A stretch of 6,866 nucleotides of DNA from Candidatus Multiplicimicrobium inquinatum. GTDB taxonomy: Bacteria > Omnitrophota > Omnitrophia > Omnitrophales > Aquincolibacteriaceae. Below are positions 1 through 6,349 of this stretch, piece after piece; position 1 is the first letter of the stretch, and each line of letters begins with the position of its first letter. Below the pieces are notes generated by a model that searched no databases, had not been told where the DNA came from, and worked only from the letters and a program-made list of their open reading frames with translations. The stretch lies in the NCBI GenBank assembly GCA_002344825.1, contig DDUN01000045.1, positions 1 through 6,866 of the forward strand. The letters are read 5' to 3'. The position numbers and the translations under genes were made by a program.

Positions 1-687
1 TTCGATGAGCTTATTAAAATCTTCCCCTTTCTTGGCCCGTTCCTGCAAAGCTCGAAGGCGGCCCTGCGCGTCTTCATCCGTAATTCCCTTGGCTCGCGAT
101 TCGTCGCTTTTTTTAATCGTCAATGATGTAATTCTAATTTGCTCCGGCGCGGCAAATTCGCTCTGATGCGCGGCGAAATACTCTTCCACTTCGCGGGGCG
201 AAACAACAACCTTGGAGCGGACTTCGATCTCATGCAGCTTGCGCACCAACGCTTGTTTTTTAAGTTTGTCCTGCAAATCCTTAATGCTGATATTCTCAGA
301 CCGCAAAGCCTCTTCCAATTTCGCTTCGCTCCCGAACCTTTGACGGAAAGCGATCATTTCTCTTTCAATTTCGGTCTCACTGATATCTAATTTTTTATTC
401 AGTGCCTCCTGATAAACAAGTCGGTCTTCGATAAGCTGGCTTAGCAGCTTATCCTGAGCCTCCGCCAGCATTTTCATGACGGTCTGCCCGCTATAATCGC
501 GCATATACTGCTCATAAAGGGGCCGGAGCAATCCATCCAGCTCGCTTTGCGTAATAATGTCATCGTTAACCACAGCAACCACACGATCAAGCAGCTCTTG
601 TTTGGCTTCAACGTGCCCGCCAAAACCAAAACCTAATCCTATGACAAACAAAACGGTTATTAAGACTTTTTTTATTTTCATATTCAT
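1..687 (-). CDS. surA: SurA-like periplasmic chaperone / peptidyl-prolyl isomerase, 3' part beyond the window
   Basis: This frame is open for 229 codons from ATG 687 to the left edge. Residues 1-28 look like a signal peptide: basic start (MKIKK), a hydrophobic core rich in V, L, I, G and F, and a likely cleavage site after VEA (26-28). The mature N-terminus, DRVVAVVNDDIITQSEL (34-50), is the conserved opening of the SurA N-terminal chaperone domain, followed by a helical segment to about residue 160. From about 180 (APEQIRITSLTIKK) the sequence resembles the start of a parvulin (PpiC) domain; its remainder lies outside. SurA proteins escort unfolded outer-membrane proteins through the periplasm. 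The start overlaps the mfd stop in ATGA, so translation is probably coupled; only a weak AGAAGA ribosome site precedes it. An alternative ATG lies two codons downstream (681). A related PpiD- or PrsA-like role cannot be excluded without the C-terminus. Confidence 0.88.
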   Translation of the reverse strand, partial: MNMKIKKVLITVLFVIGLGFGFGGHVEAKQELLDRVVAVVNDDIITQSELDGLLRPLYEQYMRDYSGQTVMKMLAEAQDKLLSQLIEDRLVYQEALNKKLDISETEIEREMIAFRQRFGSEAKLEEALRSENISIKDLQDKLKKQALVRKLHEIEVRSKVVVSPREVEEYFAAHQSEFAAPEQIRITSLTIKKSDESRAKGITDEDAQGRLRALQERAKKGEDFNKLIE

Positions 688-2600
688 GTTCTTCTGACGG
701 CCCCTGTGTTTTGATTATTCATCTGATCTTCGATTGCTTGTTTCAGCATTCGGCAATACATGTCAAACCCCACCGCATGAATAAAGCCGCTTTGTTCATG
801 TCCCAGCAAGTTCCCTGCCCCTCGGATCTGCAAATCCTCGACGGCAATTTTAAAGCCGGACCCGAGATCTGTAAACCGCTCAATCGCCTTCAGCCGTTTG
901 GAAGCTTCTTCTCCCATAGAAGCCTGAGGCGGAATCAATAAATAGGCATAGGCCTGCCTTTCCTGATGATACCGCCCCACGCGCCCGCGCAGCTGGTATA
1001 AATCGGCCAATCCGAACATATCCGCCCGATCCACAATCAAAGTATTCACGTTGGGAATATCGATTCCTGACTCAACAATGTTCGTCGCGATCAAACAATC
1101 CAGCCGGTGCTCCATGAAATCTTTCATCACCTTTTCCAGTTCCCCCGCTGACATCTGGCCGTGCGCTACGCCGAGCCGCACGGACGGCAAAAGCCGCTTC
1201 AGCTTCAAATAAACTTTCTCCATATCTTGCACACGATTATGAATGAAATAAATTTGTCCGTTTCGTTCCAGTTCCTTTCGGACGGACTGCGCGATTAACC
1301 CTTCGTTATAAGGCGTGACATAGGTTTCAACAGGCAGGCGTGTTTTGGGCGGCGTATCAATCACCGACATATCGCGTACGCCCAGCATCGAAAGATGCAA
1401 TGTGCGCGGAATCGGTGTCGCGGTTAACGTTAAAATATCCACCAGCGCGCGCATGGATTTAAGCCGTTCCTTATGCGTTACTCCGAACCGCTGTTCTTCA
1501 TCAATGATGACAAGTCCCAGGTCTTTAAACTCGATATCTTTTGAAAGCAGCCGGTGCGTGCCGACGACAATATCGATTTCACCCAGCCTTAATCCTTCGG
1601 CGATGCGCCGGCCTTCATCTTTGGTTTGAAAACGCGAAAGCAGCTGCAGTCTTACGGGGAACTGCATCAAACGTTCTTTGAGACGCAAATAATGCTGTTC
1701 CGCGAGCAAAGTCGTCGGAACCAAAAACGCGACCTGCTTGCCGTTCAGTGCGGCACGAAAAGCCGCACGGATCGCGACTTCGGTTTTACCATAGCCCACA
1801 TCCCCGCACAGCAAACGATCCATCGGCCGCAAGCCTTCCATGTCAGCGTAAACTTCTTTCAGCGAACGCTTTTGACCTTCGGTCAGTTCAAACGCAAAAC
1901 CTTCCGAGAACTTAGTCTCCCATTCCGGTTGCGGTTTAAATTCAAAACCTTTTTCGATATTGCGCTTCACCTGAATCTCAAGCATATCTGACGCGACGCG
2001 GTGCAGCGCGTTTTTGGTTTTCTGCTGTACGCGTTCCCAGTCTTTTGAATGTAGCTTCGTCAGCTTCGGGCGCGAGTAAGAACCGCCGATAAAACGTTCG
2101 ACGGGTTCGCGCGTCGAAACATAAAGAATTTCACGATCGGCATATTCAATCGCGAGATGTTTTTCTTTTTTGCCGGAGTCCGTTAATGTTTTTAGTCCCA
2201 GAAATTTGCCGACACCGTAATTGGGATGCACAACATAATCGCCGCGTTCAAGGTCTTTGGCTTTGAAAACGGGTTCAAAAAGCGCGAACTGCTCTTCCAG
2301 TTTTTCGAGCTTACGCTGAAAAAGATCCGAAACCGGCATCAGGAAAACCTCGTCGAATTCCGTCATATTGCGCCCATCGGAAAGCGTGAAGTCGCGGATA
2401 TTGGCAATGGCATCACCTGCGACACGAACGCGCACAGGCAGACGGTAAGAAACAGGAAATATATCGATAGCTGCTCCACGTATGCTGAAATGCCCAGGGG
2501 CACTTACGGCGGGCACAGCCTGGTATTTCAGCTCAGTGAGTTTAAACTCAAGCTCTTCGGGTTTTAATTTTTGGCCGACTTTAATTTGATGCAGTTCCAT
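684..2600 (-). CDS. mfd: Mfd, transcription-repair coupling factor, compact form lacking D1a/D1b/D3 and D7
   Basis: Mfd is an ATP-driven DNA translocase that pushes stalled RNA polymerase off DNA and recruits UvrA to start nucleotide excision repair. Visible parts of the 638 residues: a UvrB-homology domain 2 at about 6-92 (IRGAAIDIFP), a short linker at 93-117, the RNA-polymerase-interacting domain at about 118-185 (VVHPNYGVGKFLGL), and a RecG-type motor. The motor has Walker A GDVGYGKT (266-273), DEEQ (367-370), TATPIPRT (393-400), QLRGRVGR (536-543) and a TRG-like segment (578-605). The protein stops at residue 638, just after GFDMYCRMLKQAIE, where E. coli Mfd (1148 residues) continues into autoinhibitory D7. 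The UvrB-like D1a and D1b and the D3 region are also absent. The start is fixed: TAA lies in frame 12 nt upstream, and GGAG sits 4 nt before ATG. The motor motifs are intact, so I infer a functional translocase; regulation must differ from the model. Confidence 0.93.
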   Translation of the reverse strand: MELHQIKVGQKLKPEELEFKLTELKYQAVPAVSAPGHFSIRGAAIDIFPVSYRLPVRVRVAGDAIANIRDFTLSDGRNMTEFDEVFLMPVSDLFQRKLEKLEEQFALFEPVFKAKDLERGDYVVHPNYGVGKFLGLKTLTDSGKKEKHLAIEYADREILYVSTREPVERFIGGSYSRPKLTKLHSKDWERVQQKTKNALHRVASDMLEIQVKRNIEKGFEFKPQPEWETKFSEGFAFELTEGQKRSLKEVYADMEGLRPMDRLLCGDVGYGKTEVAIRAAFRAALNGKQVAFLVPTTLLAEQHYLRLKERLMQFPVRLQLLSRFQTKDEGRRIAEGLRLGEIDIVVGTHRLLSKDIEFKDLGLVIIDEEQRFGVTHKERLKSMRALVDILTLTATPIPRTLHLSMLGVRDMSVIDTPPKTRLPVETYVTPYNEGLIAQSVRKELERNGQIYFIHNRVQDMEKVYLKLKRLLPSVRLGVAHGQMSAGELEKVMKDFMEHRLDCLIATNIVESGIDIPNVNTLIVDRADMFGLADLYQLRGRVGRYHQERQAYAYLLIPPQASMGEEASKRLKAIERFTDLGSGFKIAVEDLQIRGAGNLLGHEQSGFIHAVGFDMYCRMLKQAIEDQMNNQNTGAVRRT

Positions 2601-2614
2601 AGAACTCCATTATA
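2601..2614 (-). promoter_or_regulatory. Possible mfd promoter -10 box and ribosome binding site
   Basis: Reading leftwards on the minus strand, a perfect TATAAT (2614-2609) is followed by GGAG (2608-2605) and, after four bases, the mfd ATG at 2600. If TATAAT is a -10 element, the transcript would begin about where the start codon lies and be nearly leaderless. If mfd is read through from the aminotransferase gene, GGAG serves as the ribosome site. No good -35 hexamer is seen about 17 bases further up, where an uninterrupted T8 tract (2632-2625) lies. The two readings compete; the ribosome site is the safer one. Confidence 0.35.
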
Positions 2615-2646
2615 GGCCCGGAGGAAAAAAAAGAGAGTCGTGCGCT

Positions 2647-3852
2647 TTACGCGCGTGCCCCGGTTGAGCCTGAGCTCAGAGGAGAAATATGCACGGCCAT
2701 GCGGCGGACGGCTTCTTCGATATCTTTCTCGGAAGTCGCATAGCTGACGCGAATATGCTTACTGCTTCCAAAAGGTTCGCCGGGAACAACTGCAACGAGA
2801 GCTTTTTCAAGCAGCAAATCGGAGACCTGCAAACCGGTGAGGCCTGTTTCAGCAATATTGATAAAAAGATAAAAAGCGCCGTCAGGACGAAAAGGTTTGA
2901 AACCCGGAACTTTCTCAAGCAGCTTGATGAAAAGATCGCGCCGTTTCTCATAAACCGCACACATCTTTGCGGCTTCCGCGTCACCGGTGTCAAGCGCGGT
3001 AATTCCGCCGGCCTGCGCGAATGAATTCGGGTTTGAAGTCGAGTGGCTTTGAAAACTGGAAAACGCTTTGGCCATGGCTTTATCCGGAATACCGGCATAA
3101 CCCAAACGCCAGCCGGTCATCGCGTAAGCTTTACTATGGCCATTAACAACAATCGTGCGGGAAGCAATTTCAGAATCAAGTGACGCGATTGAAACAGCTT
3201 TCACTCCGCCAAAACAAAGTTTTTCATAAATTTCATCGCTTAGGATCTGAACATGCGGATTTTTTTTCAAAACTGGAATCAAAGCGCGAAATTCATTTTC
3301 GGAATAAACCGCACCGGTTGGATTCGACGGCGAATTCAGAATCAAAATTTTTGTCTTAGGCGTAATGGCTTTCTCGAGCATTTCCGGCGTAATTTTAAAC
3401 CCCGTGGCTTCGGTGGTTTCAATCAATACGCTTTTGCCGCCGCATAATGTAGCCATTTCAGGATAACTCAGCCAGAAAGGCGCCGGAATCACGACTTCGT
3501 CGCCAGGATTGAGCATTGTATAAAACAAATTAAAAATAACATGCTTCGCACCGGAGCCAACCACAACTTGCTCGGGTTCAAAAGTCAGTCCCTGATCACG
3601 TTTAAATTTACGGATCACCGCCTGCTTGATTTCGGGAGTCCCGGTTTCGGGCGTATATTTCGTTGCGCCTTTTTGCAAGGCTTGAATCGCGGCGTCTTTA
3701 ATCGGCTGCGGCGTATCGAAATCGGGCTCACCGGCGCTGAGTGAGATAACATCAAGGCCTTGTGCCCGCATGGCTTTCGCCTTAGCAGCAATGCCCAAGG
3801 TCAGTGAAGGTTTAACTGCAAGAACACGGTCCGAAAGCTTGATTGGACTCAT
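2647..3852 (-). CDS. aspC: Class I-beta pyridoxal-phosphate aminotransferase (aspartate, possibly also prephenate)
   Basis: The 401 residues match the length and motif order of bacterial aspartate aminotransferases of subgroup I-beta. Seen: substrate loop AGEPDFDTP (40-48), NSPSNPTG (173-180) with the cofactor-contacting Asn177, Asp206 and Tyr209 in SDEIYE, the cofactor lysine Lys241 in SKAYAMTGWR, and Arg368 in HIRVSYA for the substrate alpha-carboxylate. Lys103 aligns with the lysine that binds the second carboxylate in the Thermus enzyme. Thr18 and Lys103 keep the spacing of the Thr/Lys pair tied to prephenate use in plant and bacterial I-beta enzymes, so a role in both aspartate and phenylalanine/tyrosine synthesis is possible (inference). 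It acts in the cytoplasm. The gene lies 80 nt after rplQ and 46 nt before mfd. No clear ribosome site precedes the ATG, but the next Met (residue 28) would cut into conserved sequence, so this start is kept. The last 12 residues or so are a nonconserved Ser/Gly-rich tail. Confidence 0.93.
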   Translation of the reverse strand: MSPIKLSDRVLAVKPSLTLGIAAKAKAMRAQGLDVISLSAGEPDFDTPQPIKDAAIQALQKGATKYTPETGTPEIKQAVIRKFKRDQGLTFEPEQVVVGSGAKHVIFNLFYTMLNPGDEVVIPAPFWLSYPEMATLCGGKSVLIETTEATGFKITPEMLEKAITPKTKILILNSPSNPTGAVYSENEFRALIPVLKKNPHVQILSDEIYEKLCFGGVKAVSIASLDSEIASRTIVVNGHSKAYAMTGWRLGYAGIPDKAMAKAFSSFQSHSTSNPNSFAQAGGITALDTGDAEAAKMCAVYEKRRDLFIKLLEKVPGFKPFRPDGAFYLFINIAETGLTGLQVSDLLLEKALVAVVPGEPFGSSKHIRVSYATSEKDIEEAVRRMAVHISPLSSGSTGARA

Positions 3853-3883
3853 AGTTTTGTGAAGTTGCTTTTGGAAGAGTTAT

Positions 3884-3923
3884 TTTTATCCTGAGCCGCG
3901 AACTTGCACGGCTCAGGATAAAA
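3884..3923 (-). terminator. Perfect 15-bp inverted repeat after rplQ, possible end of the alpha operon
   Basis: The arms at 3884-3898 and 3909-3923 are perfectly complementary (TTTTATCCTGAGCCG on the left arm) around a 10-base loop. The hairpin begins 10 nt past the rplQ stop and lies before the aminotransferase gene, which is the expected place for the operon terminator. However, the sequence leaving the stem in the direction of transcription is A-rich (AAAAATAAC) with no T run, so it is not a textbook intrinsic terminator. It could instead be an RNA-processing or mRNA-protecting stem that lets some transcription through. Confidence 0.5.
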
Positions 3924-3932
3924 TAAAATACA

Positions 3933-4487
3933 TTACTGTTCGCGTTTGAAAAATTTTCTCAAGTTGCCGACAAAGCCCTTTTTCTTTTCAGGGTCTTTAT
4001 CAACGGCTTTTTCTTCCGTCTTAGGCTCTTCCGACTTCTTTGTTTTCTTTTCGGCGACGGCAGTATCAGTTACAGCGCCCTCTTTTTTAGCGGCTGCTTT
4101 TTTAACTTTCTTCTTATACACAGGAGCATCAAAAACTTCCGTGAACTCAAGCAAAGCGCGTTGCGCATTGTCGCCTGTGCGTACCGTTGTTTTCAAAACA
4201 CGCGTATAACCGCCTTTGCGGGAACCAAACTTGGGAAGAACCTGATCAATCAACTGCTCTGCTGTTCGGGCGCATCCCAATTTAGCGATAAGCAAACGGC
4301 GAGCGTGTAAGCCGCCGCGTTTTGCGATCGTTACTAACCCATCAACAAACGCACTGGCTTCACGAGCGCGCGCGTAAGTCGTCACGATGCGTTTATGATG
4401 CACCAGACTCTTTGCTAAATTGCGCAAAAGAGCGGTCCGATGATCCGTTGTAACTCCGAGTTTTCTTCTCATTTTACGATGACGCAT
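3933..4487 (-). CDS. rplQ: 50S ribosomal protein L17 with long charged C-terminal tail
   Basis: L17 is a large-subunit protein near the peptide exit tunnel. Residues 1-123 are the conserved domain: opening MRHRKMRRKLGVTTDHRTAL, central RNA-binding helices, GGYTRVLKT (92-100) and the core ending at ALLEFTEVFD (111-120). Typical L17 is about 115-130 residues; this one has 184. The extra residues form a Lys/Glu/Ala/Thr-rich, probably disordered stretch (124-170) that ends in a short aromatic-basic segment, GFVGNLRKFFKREQ (171-184), which could form an amphipathic helix. It is the last gene of the alpha operon, 104 nt after rpoA. The ribosome site is modest, AAGG nine bases before ATG. The frame of the tail is continuous with the core and no frameshift is apparent. 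Confidence 0.97.
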   Translation of the reverse strand: MRHRKMRRKLGVTTDHRTALLRNLAKSLVHHKRIVTTYARAREASAFVDGLVTIAKRGGLHARRLLIAKLGCARTAEQLIDQVLPKFGSRKGGYTRVLKTTVRTGDNAQRALLEFTEVFDAPVYKKKVKKAAAKKEGAVTDTAVAEKKTKKSEEPKTEEKAVDKDPEKKKGFVGNLRKFFKREQ

Positions 4488-4524
4488 ATCAAATTACCTT
4501 TTTCTTAATTTTCTGTTTTGCGGT

Positions 4525-4573
4525 TGCGCGCAGCGCAGAGTAAAAACAACACTGTGCGGCCGAGCCTTCGCTC
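4525..4573 (-). other. Two small hairpins in the rpoA-rplQ gap
   Basis: The 104-nt gap (4488-4591) has no gene of its own. In the sense RNA, GAGC-GAAG-GCTC (4573-4562) forms a 4-bp stem with a GAAG loop, and TGCGC-TGC-GCGCA (4537-4525) forms a GC-rich 5-bp stem with a 3-base loop. They sit between the rpoA stop and the rplQ ribosome site. They are small and could arise by chance. If real, they may be sites of RNA processing or of translational control of L17. Confidence 0.3.
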
Positions 4574-4591
4574 AAAGCAAAATTTAAAAGC

Positions 4592-5617
4592 TTAGGATGC
4601 AGTCGCTGTCTCCGCGCTTGTCGCAGAAGCTTCGGATGAAGCTTTTCCGGCAAGACGCGCATCGACATCCATACCCAGAGAAAGTCCCATTGTAACGAGA
4701 ATCGCATTGATTTCGTTCAAGGATTTCTTTCCAAAATTCTTATATTTCAGCATCTGTGCTTCGCTCTTGCGGATCAAGTCACCAATAGTCTTAATATTGG
4801 CGGCTTCAAGGCAATTTGCGCTGCGCACGGAAAGTTCAAGTTCGCTGATCGGCTTTGCAACCACATCACGAAAACCTTTATCTTCCTCTTCTTCTTCCTC
4901 TTCTTCTTCGGGAATTTCTCCGTAATTAACGAAAATGTCCAGATGGCGCTGAAGAATATTCGAAGCATAAAGCATGGCTTCTTCGGGGCTCATCGCGCCG
5001 TTGGTCCACACTTCAAGGATAAGCTTGTCGTAATCGGTCATTTGTCCGACGCGCGTATCTTCAACCGAAAAATTAACTTTAATCACGGGAGAATAAATTG
5101 AGTCAACGGGAATGATTCCGATTCCATCGTCTTCTTTTTTATTCCGCTCAGCGGCTACATATCCGCGACCGCGGCCGATTTCCAGTTCCATCTTAAACGG
5201 ACGATCTTTCGACAAGGTGCAAATAACAAGATCCTTGTTAACGATTTCAACCGTCTCATCCGTCTGAATATCACCGGCGGTAATCGGACCTTCTTTTTTG
5301 GCTTCGATAAAAAGCTTTTTGGTACCTTTGCCATGATAGCGAAGAACAAGCTTCTTTACATTGAGCACGATCTGGGTGCCGTCTTCATAAACGCCATCCA
5401 AGGTCGCAAACTCATGCAGCATACCGTCAATTTTAATGCTGGTAACCGCAGCGCCGTCAATCGATGAAATCAAAACCCGGCGAAGCGAGTTTCCGATTGT
5501 CGTGCCGTATCCGCGTTCAAAAGGCTCAGCAACAAATTTGCCGTATGTTTTGGTGAGAGTTGACTTTTCAACTTCCAACCGTTTCGGCAACTCAAAAGTT
5601 TTCCAACGAATTCCCAT
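4592..5617 (-). CDS. rpoA: DNA-directed RNA polymerase subunit alpha
   Basis: Alpha dimerises to nucleate assembly of RNA polymerase, and its C-terminal domain contacts upstream promoter DNA and activators. Residues 1-233 form the N-terminal domain, with the assembly motif GTTIGNSLRRVLISS (38-52). Residues 234-255 are the linker, carrying nine consecutive Glu (237-245) then Asp. Residues 256-316 are the C-terminal helix-hairpin-helix domain: VRSANCLEAANIKTIGDL has the DNA-contacting Arg265 and Asn268, and GKKSLNEI has Gly296 and Lys298, with the same numbering as E. coli. A 25-residue Ala/Ser/Thr-rich tail (317-341) follows GLSLGM. The start is supported by a strong AGGAGG five bases upstream. 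Total length (341) is slightly above the usual 315-330 because of the tail. It is the fourth gene of the alpha operon. Confidence 0.98.
   Translation of the reverse strand: MGIRWKTFELPKRLEVEKSTLTKTYGKFVAEPFERGYGTTIGNSLRRVLISSIDGAAVTSIKIDGMLHEFATLDGVYEDGTQIVLNVKKLVLRYHGKGTKKLFIEAKKEGPITAGDIQTDETVEIVNKDLVICTLSKDRPFKMELEIGRGRGYVAAERNKKEDDGIGIIPVDSIYSPVIKVNFSVEDTRVGQMTDYDKLILEVWTNGAMSPEEAMLYASNILQRHLDIFVNYGEIPEEEEEEEEEDKGFRDVVAKPISELELSVRSANCLEAANIKTIGDLIRKSEAQMLKYKNFGKKSLNEINAILVTMGLSLGMDVDARLAGKASSEASATSAETATAS
4883..4909 (-). repeat. Glutamate-codon tract in the rpoA linker
   Basis: Nine consecutive Glu codons on the coding strand consist of a duplicated 12-base unit, GAAGAAGAAGAG, plus one further GAA, followed by GAT. 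The tract lies exactly in the flexible linker between the alpha N- and C-terminal domains. Its purine-only repeat structure makes it a plausible slippage site that changes linker length in whole codons. Confidence 0.85.
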
Positions 5618-5628
5618 TTGATCCTCCT
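5618..5628 (-). promoter_or_regulatory. Strong ribosome binding site of rpoA
   Basis: AGGAGG (5628-5623) lies five bases (ATCAA) before ATG 5617. It is the best match to the 16S anti-Shine-Dalgarno in the window and fixes the rpoA start. Confidence 0.9.
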
Positions 5629-5666
5629 GGTGAACTAACTCTAAAAACTAAAAAATTCTTTGTGGT

Positions 5667-5685
5667 TGTACGCTTCAAGCGCACA
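5667..5685 (-). other. Hairpin in the rpsD-rpoA gap
   Basis: The 90-nt gap (5618-5707) contains no gene. Its sense RNA can fold TGTGCGCT-TGA-AGCGTACA into an 8-bp stem with one G-U pair; on the plus strand the same position is an A-C mismatch, so the stem is better in the direction of transcription. It lies about 40 nt before the rpoA ribosome site. A role in RNA processing or control of alpha synthesis is possible but unproven. Confidence 0.35.
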
Positions 5686-5707
5686 GAGCCCAACAAACTG
5701 AACCGGC

Positions 5708-6334
5708 TTATTTGGAATAAAGCTCGACGATCATCGATTCTTCAACCGGCAAGTTCGCATCCGCTTTTGTCGGTAAACGCAATACTTCCGCTTCAAGCTT
5801 TTCCTGATTCAAAGACAGCCATTCGGGAGTCTTGAGATCATTCCACTTCTCAAGATAATCCTTAACGCGTTTCGATGTTTTTTCTTTTGCTTTAACCGAA
5901 ATGCGATCTCCGGCTTTAACCTGATAAGAAGGAATATTTACCTTCTTACCGTTAACCAAAACGTGACCATGATTCACAAACTGACGTGCTTCACGGCGTG
6001 TTGTTGCGAACAAAAGACGATAGACAACGTTATCCAAGCGCAACTCAAGCATGCGGATCAGATTTTCACCTGTTACACCTTTTTGACGCGCCGCGCGCAC
6101 AAAGAAAAGGTGGAACTGACGCTCAAGAAGTCCGTAAATTCTTTTCAATTTCTGCTTTTCGCGAAACTGAACGCCATAGTCGGACATCTTGCGCTGGCGG
6201 CCGGCGCCATGCTGTCCGGGACGCTTATCAAGACGTTTTGTATGTTTATCATCTGTATCGCGGCGGCCTTTAAGACCAAGGTTAATACCTTCAGCGCGGT
6301 TAAGACGAACAACGGGACCAATATACTTTGCCAT
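5708..6334 (-). CDS. rpsD: 30S ribosomal protein S4
   Basis: S4 binds 16S rRNA early in small-subunit assembly, and in many bacteria it also represses its own operon. The 208-residue product opens with MAKYIGPVVRLNRAEGINL and contains KRPGQHGAGRQRKMSDYG (37-54), the S4 RNA-binding fold at about 97-160 (LELRLDNVVYRLLFATTRREAR, then HGHVLVNGKKVNIPSY), and the conserved end VEESMIVELYSK. No N-terminal cysteines are present, so this is the zinc-free type. An ATG 33 nt further up (6367) is in frame but lies inside rpsK and would add 11 unconserved residues. The start at 6334 has AAGGAGAG seven bases upstream and gives the family's conserved MAKY beginning. It starts 2 nt after the rpsK stop, so the two are probably translated as a pair. 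Confidence 0.97.
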   Translation of the reverse strand: MAKYIGPVVRLNRAEGINLGLKGRRDTDDKHTKRLDKRPGQHGAGRQRKMSDYGVQFREKQKLKRIYGLLERQFHLFFVRAARQKGVTGENLIRMLELRLDNVVYRLLFATTRREARQFVNHGHVLVNGKKVNIPSYQVKAGDRISVKAKEKTSKRVKDYLEKWNDLKTPEWLSLNQEKLEAEVLRLPTKADANLPVEESMIVELYSK

Positions 6335-6349
6335 AATCAGACTCTCCTT
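6335..6349 (-). promoter_or_regulatory. Ribosome binding site that fixes the rpsD start
   Basis: AAGGAGAG (6349-6342) lies inside the last codons of rpsK, seven bases before ATG 6334. It decides in favour of the 208-residue S4 over the 11-residue longer reading. Confidence 0.85.

Noticed and set aside
139..390. 83-codon plus-strand frame near the left edge
   Set aside because: It lies opposite the surA-like gene, whose minus-strand frame is open to the window edge with a signal peptide and a recognisable SurA domain.
684..2600. Mfd as a frameshifted or interrupted pseudogene
   Set aside because: All motor motifs are intact over 638 codons, the start has an in-frame stop just upstream and a ribosome site, the stop overlaps the next gene in ATGA, and no remnants of the missing domains lie in other frames of the short flanking gaps.
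2625..2653. Intrinsic terminator after the aminotransferase gene (GCGC stem plus T8)
   Set aside because: The stem is only 4 bp, overlaps the stop codon, and is separated from the T8 run by about nine bases, so it does not meet the usual form.
2676..3098. 140-codon minus-strand frame within the aminotransferase gene
   Set aside because: It is an out-of-frame reading of a conserved enzyme gene, with low-complexity basic and hydrophobic content and no family resemblance.
4489..4707. 72-codon frame across the end of rpoA and the gap before rplQ
   Set aside because: Most of it is an out-of-frame reading of the rpoA C-terminal domain; no ribosome site or family supports it, and the gap sequence instead shows small hairpins.
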